NCBI RefSeq assembly: GCF_019443425.1
Contig: NZ_CP080382.1
Span: forward strand, 1,054,001 to 1,118,000
Direction of reading: 5' to 3'
DNA length: 64,000 nt
From: Arthrobacter sp. PAMC25284
GTDB taxonomy: Bacteria > Actinomycetota > Actinomycetes > Actinomycetales > Micrococcaceae
The notes under the pieces were generated by a model. It saw only the letters and a list, made by a program, of their open reading frames with translations. It was not told the origin of the DNA and did not search any database. Within the stretch, counting starts at the first letter, position 1; every line of letters starts with the position of its first letter. The translations under genes and the position numbers were made by a program. Positions 54,281 to 62,875 of the stretch are shown here, in pieces.

Positions 54281-54378
54281 CCGACGTCGTAGAGGTTGCG
54301 TTAGCCGAGGGCCCGAGGGTGCGCCGCGGCCGACGTCGTAGAGGTTGCGTTAGCCGAGGGCCCGAGGGTGCGCCGCGG
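54281..54378. repeat. Tandem 49-bp duplication at the xerD 3' end
   Basis: The 49-bp block starting CCGACGTCGTAGAGG at 54281-54329 is repeated at 54330-54378. The second copy contains the last codons and stop of xerD (54350); the first copy lies beyond the stop. The coding sequence is not interrupted. Confidence 0.92.
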
Positions 54379-55456
54379 CGTAAATTTCGCGCAGGGTGTC
54401 GGCTGTCACGAGGGTGTAAACCTGGGTGGTGGTAACGGAGGCATGGCCCAACAGTTCCTGGACGACACGGACGTCCGCACCGCCTTGCAGCAGGTGCGTG
54501 GCGAACGAATGCCGCAGCGTGTGCGGCGAGACATCCTTGGTGATGTCGGCCTTGTCCGCGGCGGTTTTCAGGATGGTCCAGGCGCTTTGCCTGCTGATCC
54601 GGCCGCCGCGTGCGTTCAGGAAGAGTGCCGGCGTCCCTTTGCCCTTGGCGGCCAGCATCGGCCGGCCGCGGACGAGGTACGCGTCCAGCGCTCGCGCCCC
54701 AAACGATCCCAGCGGAACCAGCCGTTCCTTGGAGCCCTTGCCGAAAAGCCGGACGATGGCCGGGCCTGTGTCCGTGGCGTCCTGGGCATCCGTGCCGGCC
54801 CGGGTCCGTCCGGCGTCCTGAAGTGCCACGTCGTCGACGTCCAGGCCCATGGCCTCGCTGATCCGTGCCCCGGTGGAATACAGGAACTCCAGGAGCGCGC
54901 GGTCCCGCAGTCCGGTGGCGGTGTCCGTGCTGACGGCTTCGAGGATCCTTGTGACCTCATCGACGCTGATGGCTTTAGGCAGCCGTTTGCCGGGCATGGG
55001 CGGGTGGACGTCGCTGGCCGGGTCGGTCGGCGTGACGCCTTCGAGCGCCCAGAATTTGTGCAGCCCGCGCACCGCCACCACCGTCCGTGCCAATGAGCGG
55101 ACGCCGAGGACGGAGCCGCCGTCGGACCCGTCAGCGAGGGCCCGGACAAAAGCGGTTACGTCATGGCGGGTGATCTCCTCGGGACGCTCCCGCCCGGACG
55201 ATGAAACATGCCGGGCATAGCGTGCCAGGTCACGCCGGTAGGCGGAAAGGGTGTTGAGCGCAAGGCCGCGCTCCACTCCCATGTGCTGGAGGTAGTCGGT
55301 CACGCCACGGTCGATCGCCGTCTGGGGCCGGACCGGAGCCGCCGGCGCAGTAGAGTTCGCTGGCGCGGAAGACGGCGCCGGAGAGGGCGCTACGGCGTGC
55401 GTAGCCCCGGCGGGCGTGGCCGGGGCGGAGGGCGGCGCCGCCACGACGTCAGTCAT
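54350..55456 (-). CDS. xerD: Tyrosine recombinase XerD
   Basis: 368 aa site-specific recombinase that resolves chromosome dimers at dif with XerC. ATG 55456 overlaps the upstream Nudix stop (TGATG). N-terminal SAM-like DNA-binding domain follows a ~45-residue Ala/Pro-rich extension. Catalytic residues seen: Arg in STGARISEA, Lys in [11 protein letters not shown] region, [11 protein letters not shown] (His, Arg), [14 protein letters not shown] (His, nucleophile Tyr). The extension plus an insertion after [10 protein letters not shown] makes it longer than the ~300 aa norm. In mycobacteria xerD (Rv1701) is close to parA (Rv1708); here 17 kb separates them. Confidence 0.95.
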   Translation of the reverse strand: MTDVVAAPPSAPATPAGATHAVAPSPAPSSAPANSTAPAAPVRPQTAIDRGVTDYLQHMGVERGLALNTLSAYRRDLARYARHVSSSGRERPEEITRHDVTAFVRALADGSDGGSVLGVRSLARTVVAVRGLHKFWALEGVTPTDPASDVHPPMPGKRLPKAISVDEVTRILEAVSTDTATGLRDRALLEFLYSTGARISEAMGLDVDDVALQDAGRTRAGTDAQDATDTGPAIVRLFGKGSKERLVPLGSFGARALDAYLVRGRPMLAAKGKGTPALFLNARGGRISRQSAWTILKTAADKADITKDVSPHTLRHSFATHLLQGGADVRVVQELLGHASVTTTQVYTLVTADTLREIYAAAHPRALG

Positions 55457-56118
55457 CAGCGCTGGCTGGGGTGGGCAGGCCACGGCGCGTCAGCCGGACG
55501 CAACGCCTGGAAGTTATCGGTACGGGCCGCCGCGGCGGCAAGGATTCCGACGACGGCGGACGGGTTATGCAGCCGTCCGTCGAGCACTGCCGCGACCGCC
55601 TCATCAAGCGGTGTCCAGTGCAGTTCGATTTCGGCTTCCTCATCGGTGCGGACGTGGAGCTCGTGTCCGGGAACGTCGCTCAGGCCGCGGGCCAGATAGA
55701 TACGGATGGCCTCACTGGAGGAACCGGGGGAATTGAAGAAGTCCGCGAGGACGTTCCAGCGGCTGGCGATGAGGTCGGCTTCCTCGGCCAGCTCCCGGGC
55801 CGCTCCCGCTACGAAGTCTTCGCCTTCGACGTCGAGCAGCCCCGCCGGGATCTCCCAGAGATCCATGCCAACGGGGTGCCGGTACTGCCGTAGAAGCAGG
55901 ACGTCGCCGTCGTCGTTCATCGGGAGGATAGCGACCGCGCCGGGGTGATCGATGTAGTCCCGGACCAGCGGTTCGCCATCGTCGCTGAGCTTGAAGCTGT
56001 CGCTGACAACGTCCCAGATCCGCCCCTCGTAAACCTTATGCGAGGACAAAAGACGGCGCGGGCTCGGCTCGTCCGAAACCTGCCGTGCAGCATTGGGGGT
56101 CTCAGACATACCGGGCAT
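55456..56118 (-). CDS. Nudix hydrolase, ADP-ribose pyrophosphatase type
   Basis: 220 aa from ATG 56118 (AAAGGA upstream); ATG 56109 is an alternative. The Nudix box is [24 protein letters not shown] (in outline), preceded by [20 protein letters not shown], the ADPRase signature. It hydrolyses ADP-ribose to AMP and ribose 5-phosphate. Synteny agrees with Rv1700 between pyrG and xerD. It overlaps xerD by one base pattern (TGATG), so the two are coupled. Confidence 0.92.
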   Translation of the reverse strand: MPGMSETPNAARQVSDEPSPRRLLSSHKVYEGRIWDVVSDSFKLSDDGEPLVRDYIDHPGAVAILPMNDDGDVLLLRQYRHPVGMDLWEIPAGLLDVEGEDFVAGAARELAEEADLIASRWNVLADFFNSPGSSSEAIRIYLARGLSDVPGHELHVRTDEEAEIELHWTPLDEAVAAVLDGRLHNPSAVVGILAAAAARTDNFQALRPADAPWPAHPSQR

Positions 56119-56143
56119 CGCGCCGTCCTTTGTTTCGTCAGTC

Positions 56144-57916
56144 TTACTTGGAAGCTGCTGCCGGGGCCGGTTTAGCCTCCGCAACGGAAACGGACGTGTC
56201 CGTCTGCTCCATTCCTGCACCCTGCTGGTGTGCCAGGGCCGCCTTGACCAGGCCCGCGAAGAGCGGGTGGGGGCGGGTCGGGCGTGAGCTCAGCTCGGGG
56301 TGGGCCTGGGTCGCCACGTAGTACGGGTGGACTTCCCGGGGAAGTTCCACGTATTCCACGAGCTTGCCGTCCGGTGAGGTACCGGAGAAGGACAGTCCCT
56401 TCGCGGCGATCTGATCGCGGTACTTGTTGTTGACCTCGTAGCGGTGCCGGTGGCGTTCGCTGACCGTCGTGGTGCCGTACGTTTCCGCGACAACGGAACC
56501 CTTGTCCAGCTTGGCTTCGTATAGGCCCAGGCGCATGGTGCCGCCCAGGTCGCCCTTGCCGTCAACGATGTCGAGCTGCTCTTCCATCGTGGCGATGACC
56601 GGGTACTTGGAATTCGGCTCGAATTCGGACGAGGACGCACCTTCGAGGCCAACAACGTTGCGGGCGTACTCGATCACCATGCACTGCAGGCCCAGGCACA
56701 GTCCGAGGACCGGAAGCTTGGTTTCGCGGGCGAACTTCAGGGCGCCCAGCTTGCCTTCGAGGCCGCGGATACCGAAGCCGCCGGGTACACAGATGGCGTC
56801 GACGCCGTCGAGGGCCTGCATGGCCCCTTCACTGGTATCGCACTCGTCCGAGGGGACCCAGCGAATCTTGACCTTGGTGTTGTTGGCGAAGCCGCCTGCA
56901 CGCAGGGCCTCGGTCACGGACAGGTAGGCGTCCGGAAGATCGATGTATTTGCCGACGAGGGCAACCTCAACCTCATGCTTGGGGTTGTGAACCGCGTCGA
57001 GAAGCTTGTCCCAGCTGGTCCAATCGACGTCCTTGAACGGCAGGTCCAGGGCGCGGACGATGTACGAGTCCAGACCCTGGGCGTGCAGAGTCTTGGGGAT
57101 GTCGTAGATGCTGGGGGCATCGGCTGCGTTGACGACGGCGTCGATGTCGACGTCACACATGCGGCCGATCTTCTCGCGCATTGCATCGGGGACTTCGCGG
57201 TCCGAACGGATCACGATGGCTTCGGGCTGGATGCCGATCGAGCGCAGCGCCACCACGGAGTGCTGGGTTGGCTTGGTCTTGAGTTCCTGCGACGGTCCAA
57301 TGTACGGAACGAGCGACACGTGCAGGAAGAATACATTGCCGCGGCCAATATCCTGGCGGACCTGGCGGGCGGATTCAAGGAACGGCTGCGATTCGATGTC
57401 GCCGACCGTGCCGCCAATTTCGGTGATGATGACGTCCGGGGCGTTCTTGCCTTCGGCGGGCAGCCGCATGCGCCGCTTGATTTCATCGGTGATATGCGGG
57501 ATGACCTGGACGGTGTCGCCGAGGTACTCGCCGCGCCGTTCCTTGGCGATGACGGTCGAGTAGACCTGGCCGGTCGTGACGTTGGCTGAGCCTTCGAGAT
57601 TTTCATCGAGGAAACGCTCATAGTGGCCGATGTCGAGGTCAGTCTCGGCGCCGTCGTCGGTGACGAAGACTTCGCCGTGCTGGAAAGGATTCATCGTGCC
57701 CGGATCCACATTCAGATAGGGATCGAGCTTCTGCATAGTTACAGACAAACCGCGTGCCCGCAGCAGGTGACCGAGGCTTGAAGCCGTCAGTCCTTTGCCG
57801 AGCGAGGACGCCACACCACCGGTGACGAAGATGTGTTTGGTCGTCTTGGACGAGCCCGGAAACCGGGAATTTACACGGGAATTTGATCGCTGCACCACGG
57901 AGTTCGAGCCTATCAT
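56144..57916 (-). CDS. pyrG: CTP synthase
   Basis: 590 aa glutamine-dependent enzyme, UTP to CTP. Amidoligase domain: [23 protein letters not shown] (in outline, ~28-50) and [23 protein letters not shown]-terminal glutaminase domain with GGFGIRG, nucleophile GLCLGLQCM and the HPEL His. ATG 57916 with GGAAGG upstream; the preceding TTG is ignored. The N-terminal ~25-residue extension is typical of high-GC actinobacteria. It is conserved between recN and the Nudix gene. Confidence 0.97.
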   Translation of the reverse strand: MIGSNSVVQRSNSRVNSRFPGSSKTTKHIFVTGGVASSLGKGLTASSLGHLLRARGLSVTMQKLDPYLNVDPGTMNPFQHGEVFVTDDGAETDLDIGHYERFLDENLEGSANVTTGQVYSTVIAKERRGEYLGDTVQVIPHITDEIKRRMRLPAEGKNAPDVIITEIGGTVGDIESQPFLESARQVRQDIGRGNVFFLHVSLVPYIGPSQELKTKPTQHSVVALRSIGIQPEAIVIRSDREVPDAMREKIGRMCDVDIDAVVNAADAPSIYDIPKTLHAQGLDSYIVRALDLPFKDVDWTSWDKLLDAVHNPKHEVEVALVGKYIDLPDAYLSVTEALRAGGFANNTKVKIRWVPSDECDTSEGAMQALDGVDAICVPGGFGIRGLEGKLGALKFARETKLPVLGLCLGLQCMVIEYARNVVGLEGASSSEFEPNSKYPVIATMEEQLDIVDGKGDLGGTMRLGLYEAKLDKGSVVAETYGTTTVSERHRHRYEVNNKYRDQIAAKGLSFSGTSPDGKLVEYVELPREVHPYYVATQAHPELSSRPTRPHPLFAGLVKAALAHQQGAGMEQTDTSVSVAEAKPAPAAASK

Positions 57917-57985
57917 CAATTCAGCCTTCCACGGGTTGTTCGGCTGCTGCCGGTTGTGTTTGTGCCCACGTCACGCGGCCCGCGA

Positions 57986-59727
57986 TCAGCGGCGCTGCGG
58001 GAGGAGCCTGGCGTCATCGAGGAGTTCCTGGGCGTGGGCCCGGGCGGATTCGGAGTCCTCCTGGCCGGCCAGCATGCGGGCCAGTTCGCGGACACGCTCG
58101 GCCTCGTCAAGCAACTGAACGTCGCTGGAGGTGAACCCCGTTGCTGTGGCCCCGTCGCTGCCGCGCACGGAGGTTTTGGTGACCCGGATGTGCTGATCGG
58201 CGAACGCGGCCACCTGTGGCAGGTGGGTGACCACGAGCACCTGCACATGCTGGGCGAGCATGGCCAGCCTGCGCCCGATCTCCACGGCGGCACGGCCGCC
58301 GACGCCCGCGTCCACCTCATCAAAGACAAACGTCGGGACCGGGTCCACGGCTGCCAGCACAACCTCGATCGCCAGCATCACCCGCGAGAGCTCACCGCCG
58401 GAGGCGCCCTTGCCGAGCGGGCGGGCGGGGGCACCGGAGTGCGGCTGGAGCAGGAAGCTGATGTCATCGGCGCCGAAGGGCCCCAACTGCCCGCTCGGAT
58501 CGACGTTGATGACCAGGGTGGCGTCCGCCATCGCCAGCGCCTTCAGTTCGGCGCTGACCCGGGCCGAGAGGTCCCTGGCGGCCTTTTTGCGGGCCTTGCT
58601 GATGGCCGTGGACTGTTTCCCCAGTGCGGCCTCGGCGCGGGCCACCTCGGCGTCGAGTGCCTCGATCCGGGTGGAATCGTCCTGGAGTTCGTCATAGCGC
58701 GCCCGGGGCCCTGCCCGGCCCAGACCAGCACCTCATCGATGCTCGGCGCGTATTTGCGGACCAAGCCGGCCAGTGCGGCCCGGCGGTCCTCGATCTCCGC
58801 GAGCCGTTCCGGGCCCTCCGTGTCCAGCGCAGCCTGGTAGCTGGCGAGCTCGGTGGCGATGTCGTTCAGCAGGAAGCCCACCTCGGCCAGGCGGGCCGCC
58901 GCGGATCCGAGTTCCTCGTCGTGCTCGGCGACATGTTCGAGGGTGCGCTTGGCGGCGTCGACCAATGCGGTGGCGTCACTGCCCTCACCAAAGTCCTCGG
59001 CGATAAGCGCCTGGTGAGCGGTGCTCGCAGCGATTCGCAGTTCCTCGACATTCGCGAGCTTCACGGCCTCGGCCTTGAGCGACTCATCCTCTGCGGGCTG
59101 GGGGTCCAGGGCGTCAATCTCGGCCAGTGCGGCCTCCAGAGACTCCGCCTCGCGCAGCCGCTCCCGCGCAGCGCTGCGGAGCGCATCCAGTGCTGCCTTG
59201 CTGGCGTTCCAATGGCCATACAGTTCCTGGTAGGCGGACATAATCCCGGCGAAGCCCTCACCCGCGAACTTATCCAGCGCTCCCCGCTGTGCGACCGGGC
59301 TCTTGAGCCGGATCTGATCGGACTGCCCGTGCACCACGACCAGGCTTTCGCCGATTTCAGCGAGCACTCCCACGGGCGCGGCACGTCCGCCGAGGTAAGC
59401 CCGGCTCCGGCCGTCGGCGCCCACGCTGCGGGCGAGCAGCAGTTCCGCGCCTCCGTCGAATTCTTCGACGTCGGCGCCGGCCTCGCGCGCCCTGAGGACG
59501 GCGGCGTGGCCGGCGTCGAGTTTCACCACGGCCTCAGCGGAAGCACTCTTGGCTCCGTTGCGCACGGCACCAGCATCCGATCGAGCGCCGAGAAGCAGCC
59601 CGACGGCGGTGACGACCATTGTCTTGCCGGCACCTGTTTCACCCGTCACCACGCTCAGCCCCGGGCCCAGCGGCAGGGTGGCGTCGGTGATGACTCCAAG
59701 GTCGCGGATTCTCAGTTCTTCAAGCAT
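57986..59727 (-). CDS. recN: DNA repair ATPase RecN (frameshifted)
   Basis: SMC-like double-strand-break repair protein, ~579 aa when corrected. MLEELRIRDLGVI at the start, Walker A GETGAGKTM, long coiled-coil arms, then signature LGKGASGGELSRVMLAIE and Walker B VPTFVFDEVDAGVGG with VTHLPQVAAFAD. The reading frame is lost within EVLVWAG (~residue 340). The downstream half resumes two bases out of phase. Removing one G from 58705-58708 and one C from 58709-58711 restores WAGQARARYDEL and continuity. ATG 59727 lies 4 bases after the nadK stop. Function: break repair with RecA. Confidence 0.92.
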
Positions 59728-59730
59728 GGT

Positions 59731-60756
59731 TCACTTCGCAGTTGAGGGATCGATGGGGGCGCCGGATCCTGCATGCCGCGGGGCAGCGGGCGACGGCATC
59801 GCGCCCGGGGTATGGACGACGGGGATCGGCCCGGTGTGCACGGTGCCGGTCTGCGGAACGGGGCCGCGCCAGCCCTGGATCGGCAGTTCGAACTTCCGGA
59901 CCAGACGTGCGGAAAACGGCGTTTGATGGGTCCTGGCCAGCCGCACCGGGGTGGCGGACTTGGTCACTTCGATCCGGGCCCCGGGTGGCAGGTCGACGGA
60001 ACGCCGTCCGTCACACCACAGCACACCCCTGGCGTCGGTTCGGTTGAGGATCTCCACCGCGAGCCGGGACCGCGGCGAGACCACCAGCGGCTTGGCGAAG
60101 AGGGCGTGGGCGCTGATGGGGACGATCAGCAGGGCCTCGACTTCAGGCCACACCACGGGGCCGCCGGCGGAGAAAGCGTACGCGGTGGAGCCAGTGGGGG
60201 TCGCCAGGACGACGCCGTCGCAGCCAAACGAGGTCAGCGGACGTTCGTCGACCTCGGTGACGACCTCGAGCATCCGTTCCCGGTTGCCTTTTTCGATGGC
60301 AGCCTCGTTCAGGGCCCAGGTGTGCCAGATCTTTTGGCCCCGGACCCAGACCTGGACGTCGATGGTCATCCGTTCTTCCACCGTATAGTCACGGCGGGCG
60401 ATCCAGTCGACAGTCTGTTCCAGGTCGGCACGTTCGCTCTCGGCCAGGAACCCTACGTGGCCAAGATTGACGCCCAATAGCGGCACATCGACGTCCCGGA
60501 CCAGTTCCGCGGCCCGCAGGATCGTGCCGTCGCCGCCGAGCACCATGACGAGTTCGACGTCGGACAGCTTGACGTGGTCGTGAAGGACCTCCACCGGGTG
60601 GTCCAGCTGGCCGAAAAAGCTAACCATGTCCGCCAACTCGGATTTCTGCATCACCGGAATCAGGCCGGAGACCTGTAGCAGGGCACATGCCTCCCAAGCA
60701 GCCTTGAGAGATTCCTCGCGGCCTGTGTGGGCAAGGATCAGGACGCGCCTGCTCAT
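59731..60756 (-). CDS. nadK: NAD kinase
   Basis: 341 aa enzyme making NADP+ from NAD+ and ATP or polyphosphate. ATG 60756 with AGAAGGCGGAAC upstream; an in-frame ATG further up is unsupported. Motifs: VLGGDGTILRAAEL (GGDG), NLGHVGFLAE, and GSTAYAFSAGGPVVWPE. The C-terminal ~50 residues are Pro-rich and variable. The tlyA-nadK-recN order is conserved in actinobacteria (Rv1694-Rv1696). Confidence 0.96.
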   Translation of the reverse strand: MSRRVLILAHTGREESLKAAWEACALLQVSGLIPVMQKSELADMVSFFGQLDHPVEVLHDHVKLSDVELVMVLGGDGTILRAAELVRDVDVPLLGVNLGHVGFLAESERADLEQTVDWIARRDYTVEERMTIDVQVWVRGQKIWHTWALNEAAIEKGNRERMLEVVTEVDERPLTSFGCDGVVLATPTGSTAYAFSAGGPVVWPEVEALLIVPISAHALFAKPLVVSPRSRLAVEILNRTDARGVLWCDGRRSVDLPPGARIEVTKSATPVRLARTHQTPFSARLVRKFELPIQGWRGPVPQTGTVHTGPIPVVHTPGAMPSPAAPRHAGSGAPIDPSTAK

Positions 60757-60778
60757 CGGGTTCCGCCTTCTGGTGGTT

Positions 60779-61591
60779 CTAGTGCTGTGGCCAGATTGTT
60801 CCGAGTAACGCAGCAACCGCCGCGTCCCGCTCCTCGATCTTAGGCAGATCCGTGCGAATCCCGCGCCTTATCCACAGAAAGTACTCGACGTTTCCGTCCT
60901 GGCCGGGCAAAGGGCTCACGGCCAGTCCCTTCAAATCAAGGCCTGCGTCCATTGCGGCGGCCGCCACTTTGCCGACGGCCATGCGCCGCTCCCGTTCGGA
61001 GCTGACAACGCCGGTGCGCCCCAGCCGGTCCTTACCGATTTCAAACTGCGGCTTGACCATCAGGACCAGGTCACCGCCGCGTTCTGTGCAAACCGCGAGG
61101 GACGCCGCCACGAGCGTGAGGGAGATGAAGGACAGGTCCGCCACCGTCAGTTCGACCGGCCCGCCAATCTCGGCCGGCGTCATGTAGCGGACGTTGAGCC
61201 CCTCATGGACGGCGACCCGAGCGTCATTGCGGATTTCAGGGACGAGCTGGTCGTGACCGACGTCGACCGCCACCACATGGTTTGCTCCGCGCCGAAGAAG
61301 GACGTCGGTGAATCCGCCGGTGGAGGCACCGGCGTCGAGGCACCGCTTGCCCTGGACCTCGACGCCGGGAAAGGCGTCCAGCGCACCGGCCAGTTTGTGG
61401 CCTGCGCGGCTGACGTAAATGTCTTCTGCGGAGGCCTGGACATCCAGCACGGTACCGTCCGGAACCTGGAGTGAGGCCTTCGCCAGCACCTCGCCATCGG
61501 AGCTGACCTTGCCCTCGGCAATCAGCCGGGCGGCGTGGGTGCGGGACCTGGCCATCCCGCGGCTGACAAGAACCTGGTCAAGCCTGCTCAT
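60779..61591 (-). CDS. tlyA: 16S/23S rRNA 2'-O-ribose methyltransferase TlyA
   Basis: 270 aa SAM enzyme methylating C1409 of 16S and C1920 of 23S rRNA in mycobacteria; the modification makes ribosomes sensitive to capreomycin. N-terminal S4 domain (SRLDQVLVSRGMARSRTHAARLIAEG) and an FtsJ-like domain (LDAGASTGGFTDVLL, DVGHDQL, VKPQFE). ATG 61591 overlaps the upstream small gene by 4 bases. Full length. Confidence 0.95.
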   Translation of the reverse strand: MSRLDQVLVSRGMARSRTHAARLIAEGKVSSDGEVLAKASLQVPDGTVLDVQASAEDIYVSRAGHKLAGALDAFPGVEVQGKRCLDAGASTGGFTDVLLRRGANHVVAVDVGHDQLVPEIRNDARVAVHEGLNVRYMTPAEIGGPVELTVADLSFISLTLVAASLAVCTERGGDLVLMVKPQFEIGKDRLGRTGVVSSERERRMAVGKVAAAAMDAGLDLKGLAVSPLPGQDGNVEYFLWIRRGIRTDLPKIEERDAAVAALLGTIWPQH

Positions 61592-61878
61592 TGCGCGGAG
61601 TCCTTCGGTTCAGGGCTGTGAGCCGTGGCGTCCTGGCTGAGGGCGTCCCGGAGGTCATCGTGAAGCCGGGTGTAAATATCGAGGTGCCCGGACACGGCCG
61701 TTTCCGGGATCTCCGCGAGCCGCGCCAGGATTGAGCTGACGGCCAGGTCGTGGGCACCCGCGTCGAGGTCAGCAGGCGACTGCCCGGGTGAAGACTCTGG
61801 GCCCGGTTCGGACGGGAGCTCCGGCCAGTCGACCCGGGCCGGGGCGTCCGGGCCCTGGTGTGTATCCAGCATTGACAC
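61588..61878 (-). CDS. Small conserved hypothetical protein (Rv1693 position)
   Basis: 96 aa, start GTG 61878 (or ATG 61872), 4-base overlap with tlyA. The N-terminus is Pro/Ser-rich; the ordered part (~45-85) is DLAVSSILARLAEIPETAVSGHLDIYTRLHDDLRDAL (in outline), mostly helical. It is present at the same place in mycobacteria (Rv1693, between tlyA and the HAD gene). No function is known; small size and coupling suggest it acts with TlyA or the phosphatase. Confidence 0.75.
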   Translation of the reverse strand: MSMLDTHQGPDAPARVDWPELPSEPGPESSPGQSPADLDAGAHDLAVSSILARLAEIPETAVSGHLDIYTRLHDDLRDALSQDATAHSPEPKDSAQ

Positions 61879-61881
61879 GAG

Positions 61882-62871
61882 CTAGTGGTCAAGCCATTCG
61901 ACGGCTGGCGCCAGGGCGCTGGCCGTGTCAGGGTTGGCCGCCCACCAGGCTGCACAGGCAGCCCGCCAGGAATCCAGGTCACCGGGATCACCGCTGATGC
62001 GGACAGTCTTTCCGTCCACGGTCGCCGCGGACGCGCCGCAGCGGAACCGGCCGTCGTCGTTCTCCACGGAAGGATAAGGACGGTACAACTCCGTCAGGTC
62101 CCGGATCAGGAAGTCCGGGCGCTCGAGAGTCCGCGCGGCAAGGATGGATTCCGTCGTGTCGACGCCGGTGAGCACGGCTACCGTGGCAAACCCTGCGTTG
62201 TTTCCGCCGAGGATGTCGGTGTCGAGCCGGTCGCCGACGACGAGTGGCCGGTCCGCGGCCAGCCGTTTCGCGGCTGTGTGGAACAGGGGCGCCTCGGGTT
62301 TGCCGGCGACGAGCGGCGTTTTTCCGGTAGCGGCGGCCACCGCCGCCACGAGCGCTCCATTTCCGGGCGCGAAACCCCGGGGCTGCGGAATGGTCATGTC
62401 TGTATTGGTGGCCACCCACTGCGCACCGCCGGCGATGACAAATGACGCTTCGGCCAGGTCCTTCCAGCCAATTTCTGGATTGAAGCCCTGGACGACGGCG
62501 ACGGGATCATCCTCGGCGCTACGGACCGGGACCAGCCCGACGAGATCGACTTCCTCCGCCAGCGCGCTGCTGCCGGTGATGAGCACCCGGGCTCCCGCCG
62601 GGAACATGGAGGCCAGCAACGCCGCAGCCGCCTGCGAGGAGCTGACCACCTGGTGGTCGTCCGCCGGGGCGCCCAGTTCGCGCAGGTGCTGTGCGACCTG
62701 GGCCGGCGTGCGGGACGCGTTGTTGGTGACGTAGCCGAGACCGACGCCAATCCCGGCAAGCCGGCGCAGCGACTCAACCGCACCCGGTATAGCATGCGGG
62801 CCTGCATACACGACGCCGTCAAGGTCGGCGAGCAGTGCATCGAACCGTGAGATCAGGTCTGTTTCGGCCAT
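61882..62871 (-). CDS. HAD-superfamily phosphatase, NagD/PGP type (Rv1692 position)
   Basis: 329 aa from ATG 62871, which starts 4 bases after the upstream TPR gene stop. HAD motif I DLDGVVY (nucleophile Asp16, Asp18), motif II TNNAS, a C2-type cap, and VVGDRLDTDI (motif IV). NagD-like members hydrolyse small phosphorylated metabolites; the M. tuberculosis homologue Rv1692 has been described as a glycerol 3-phosphate phosphatase. The last ~60 residues (YPSVENDDGRFRCGASAATVDG) form an extra domain common in actinobacteria. Confidence 0.9.
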   Translation of the reverse strand: MAETDLISRFDALLADLDGVVYAGPHAIPGAVESLRRLAGIGVGLGYVTNNASRTPAQVAQHLRELGAPADDHQVVSSSQAAAALLASMFPAGARVLITGSSALAEEVDLVGLVPVRSAEDDPVAVVQGFNPEIGWKDLAEASFVIAGGAQWVATNTDMTIPQPRGFAPGNGALVAAVAAATGKTPLVAGKPEAPLFHTAAKRLAADRPLVVGDRLDTDILGGNNAGFATVAVLTGVDTTESILAARTLERPDFLIRDLTELYRPYPSVENDDGRFRCGASAATVDGKTVRISGDPGDLDSWRAACAAWWAANPDTASALAPAVEWLDH

Positions 62872-62875
62872 TTGA

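Noticed and set aside
36384..54378. Prophage or integrative element next to xerD
   Set aside because: No integrase other than the housekeeping xerD, no phage, conjugation or transposase genes, and no attachment-site repeats flanking the region were seen.
9881..58711. Programmed ribosomal frameshifting at the G/C runs
   Set aside because: The sites share no common slippery heptamer, stop-codon context or downstream structure, and they occur in unrelated genes; homopolymer length errors explain them better.
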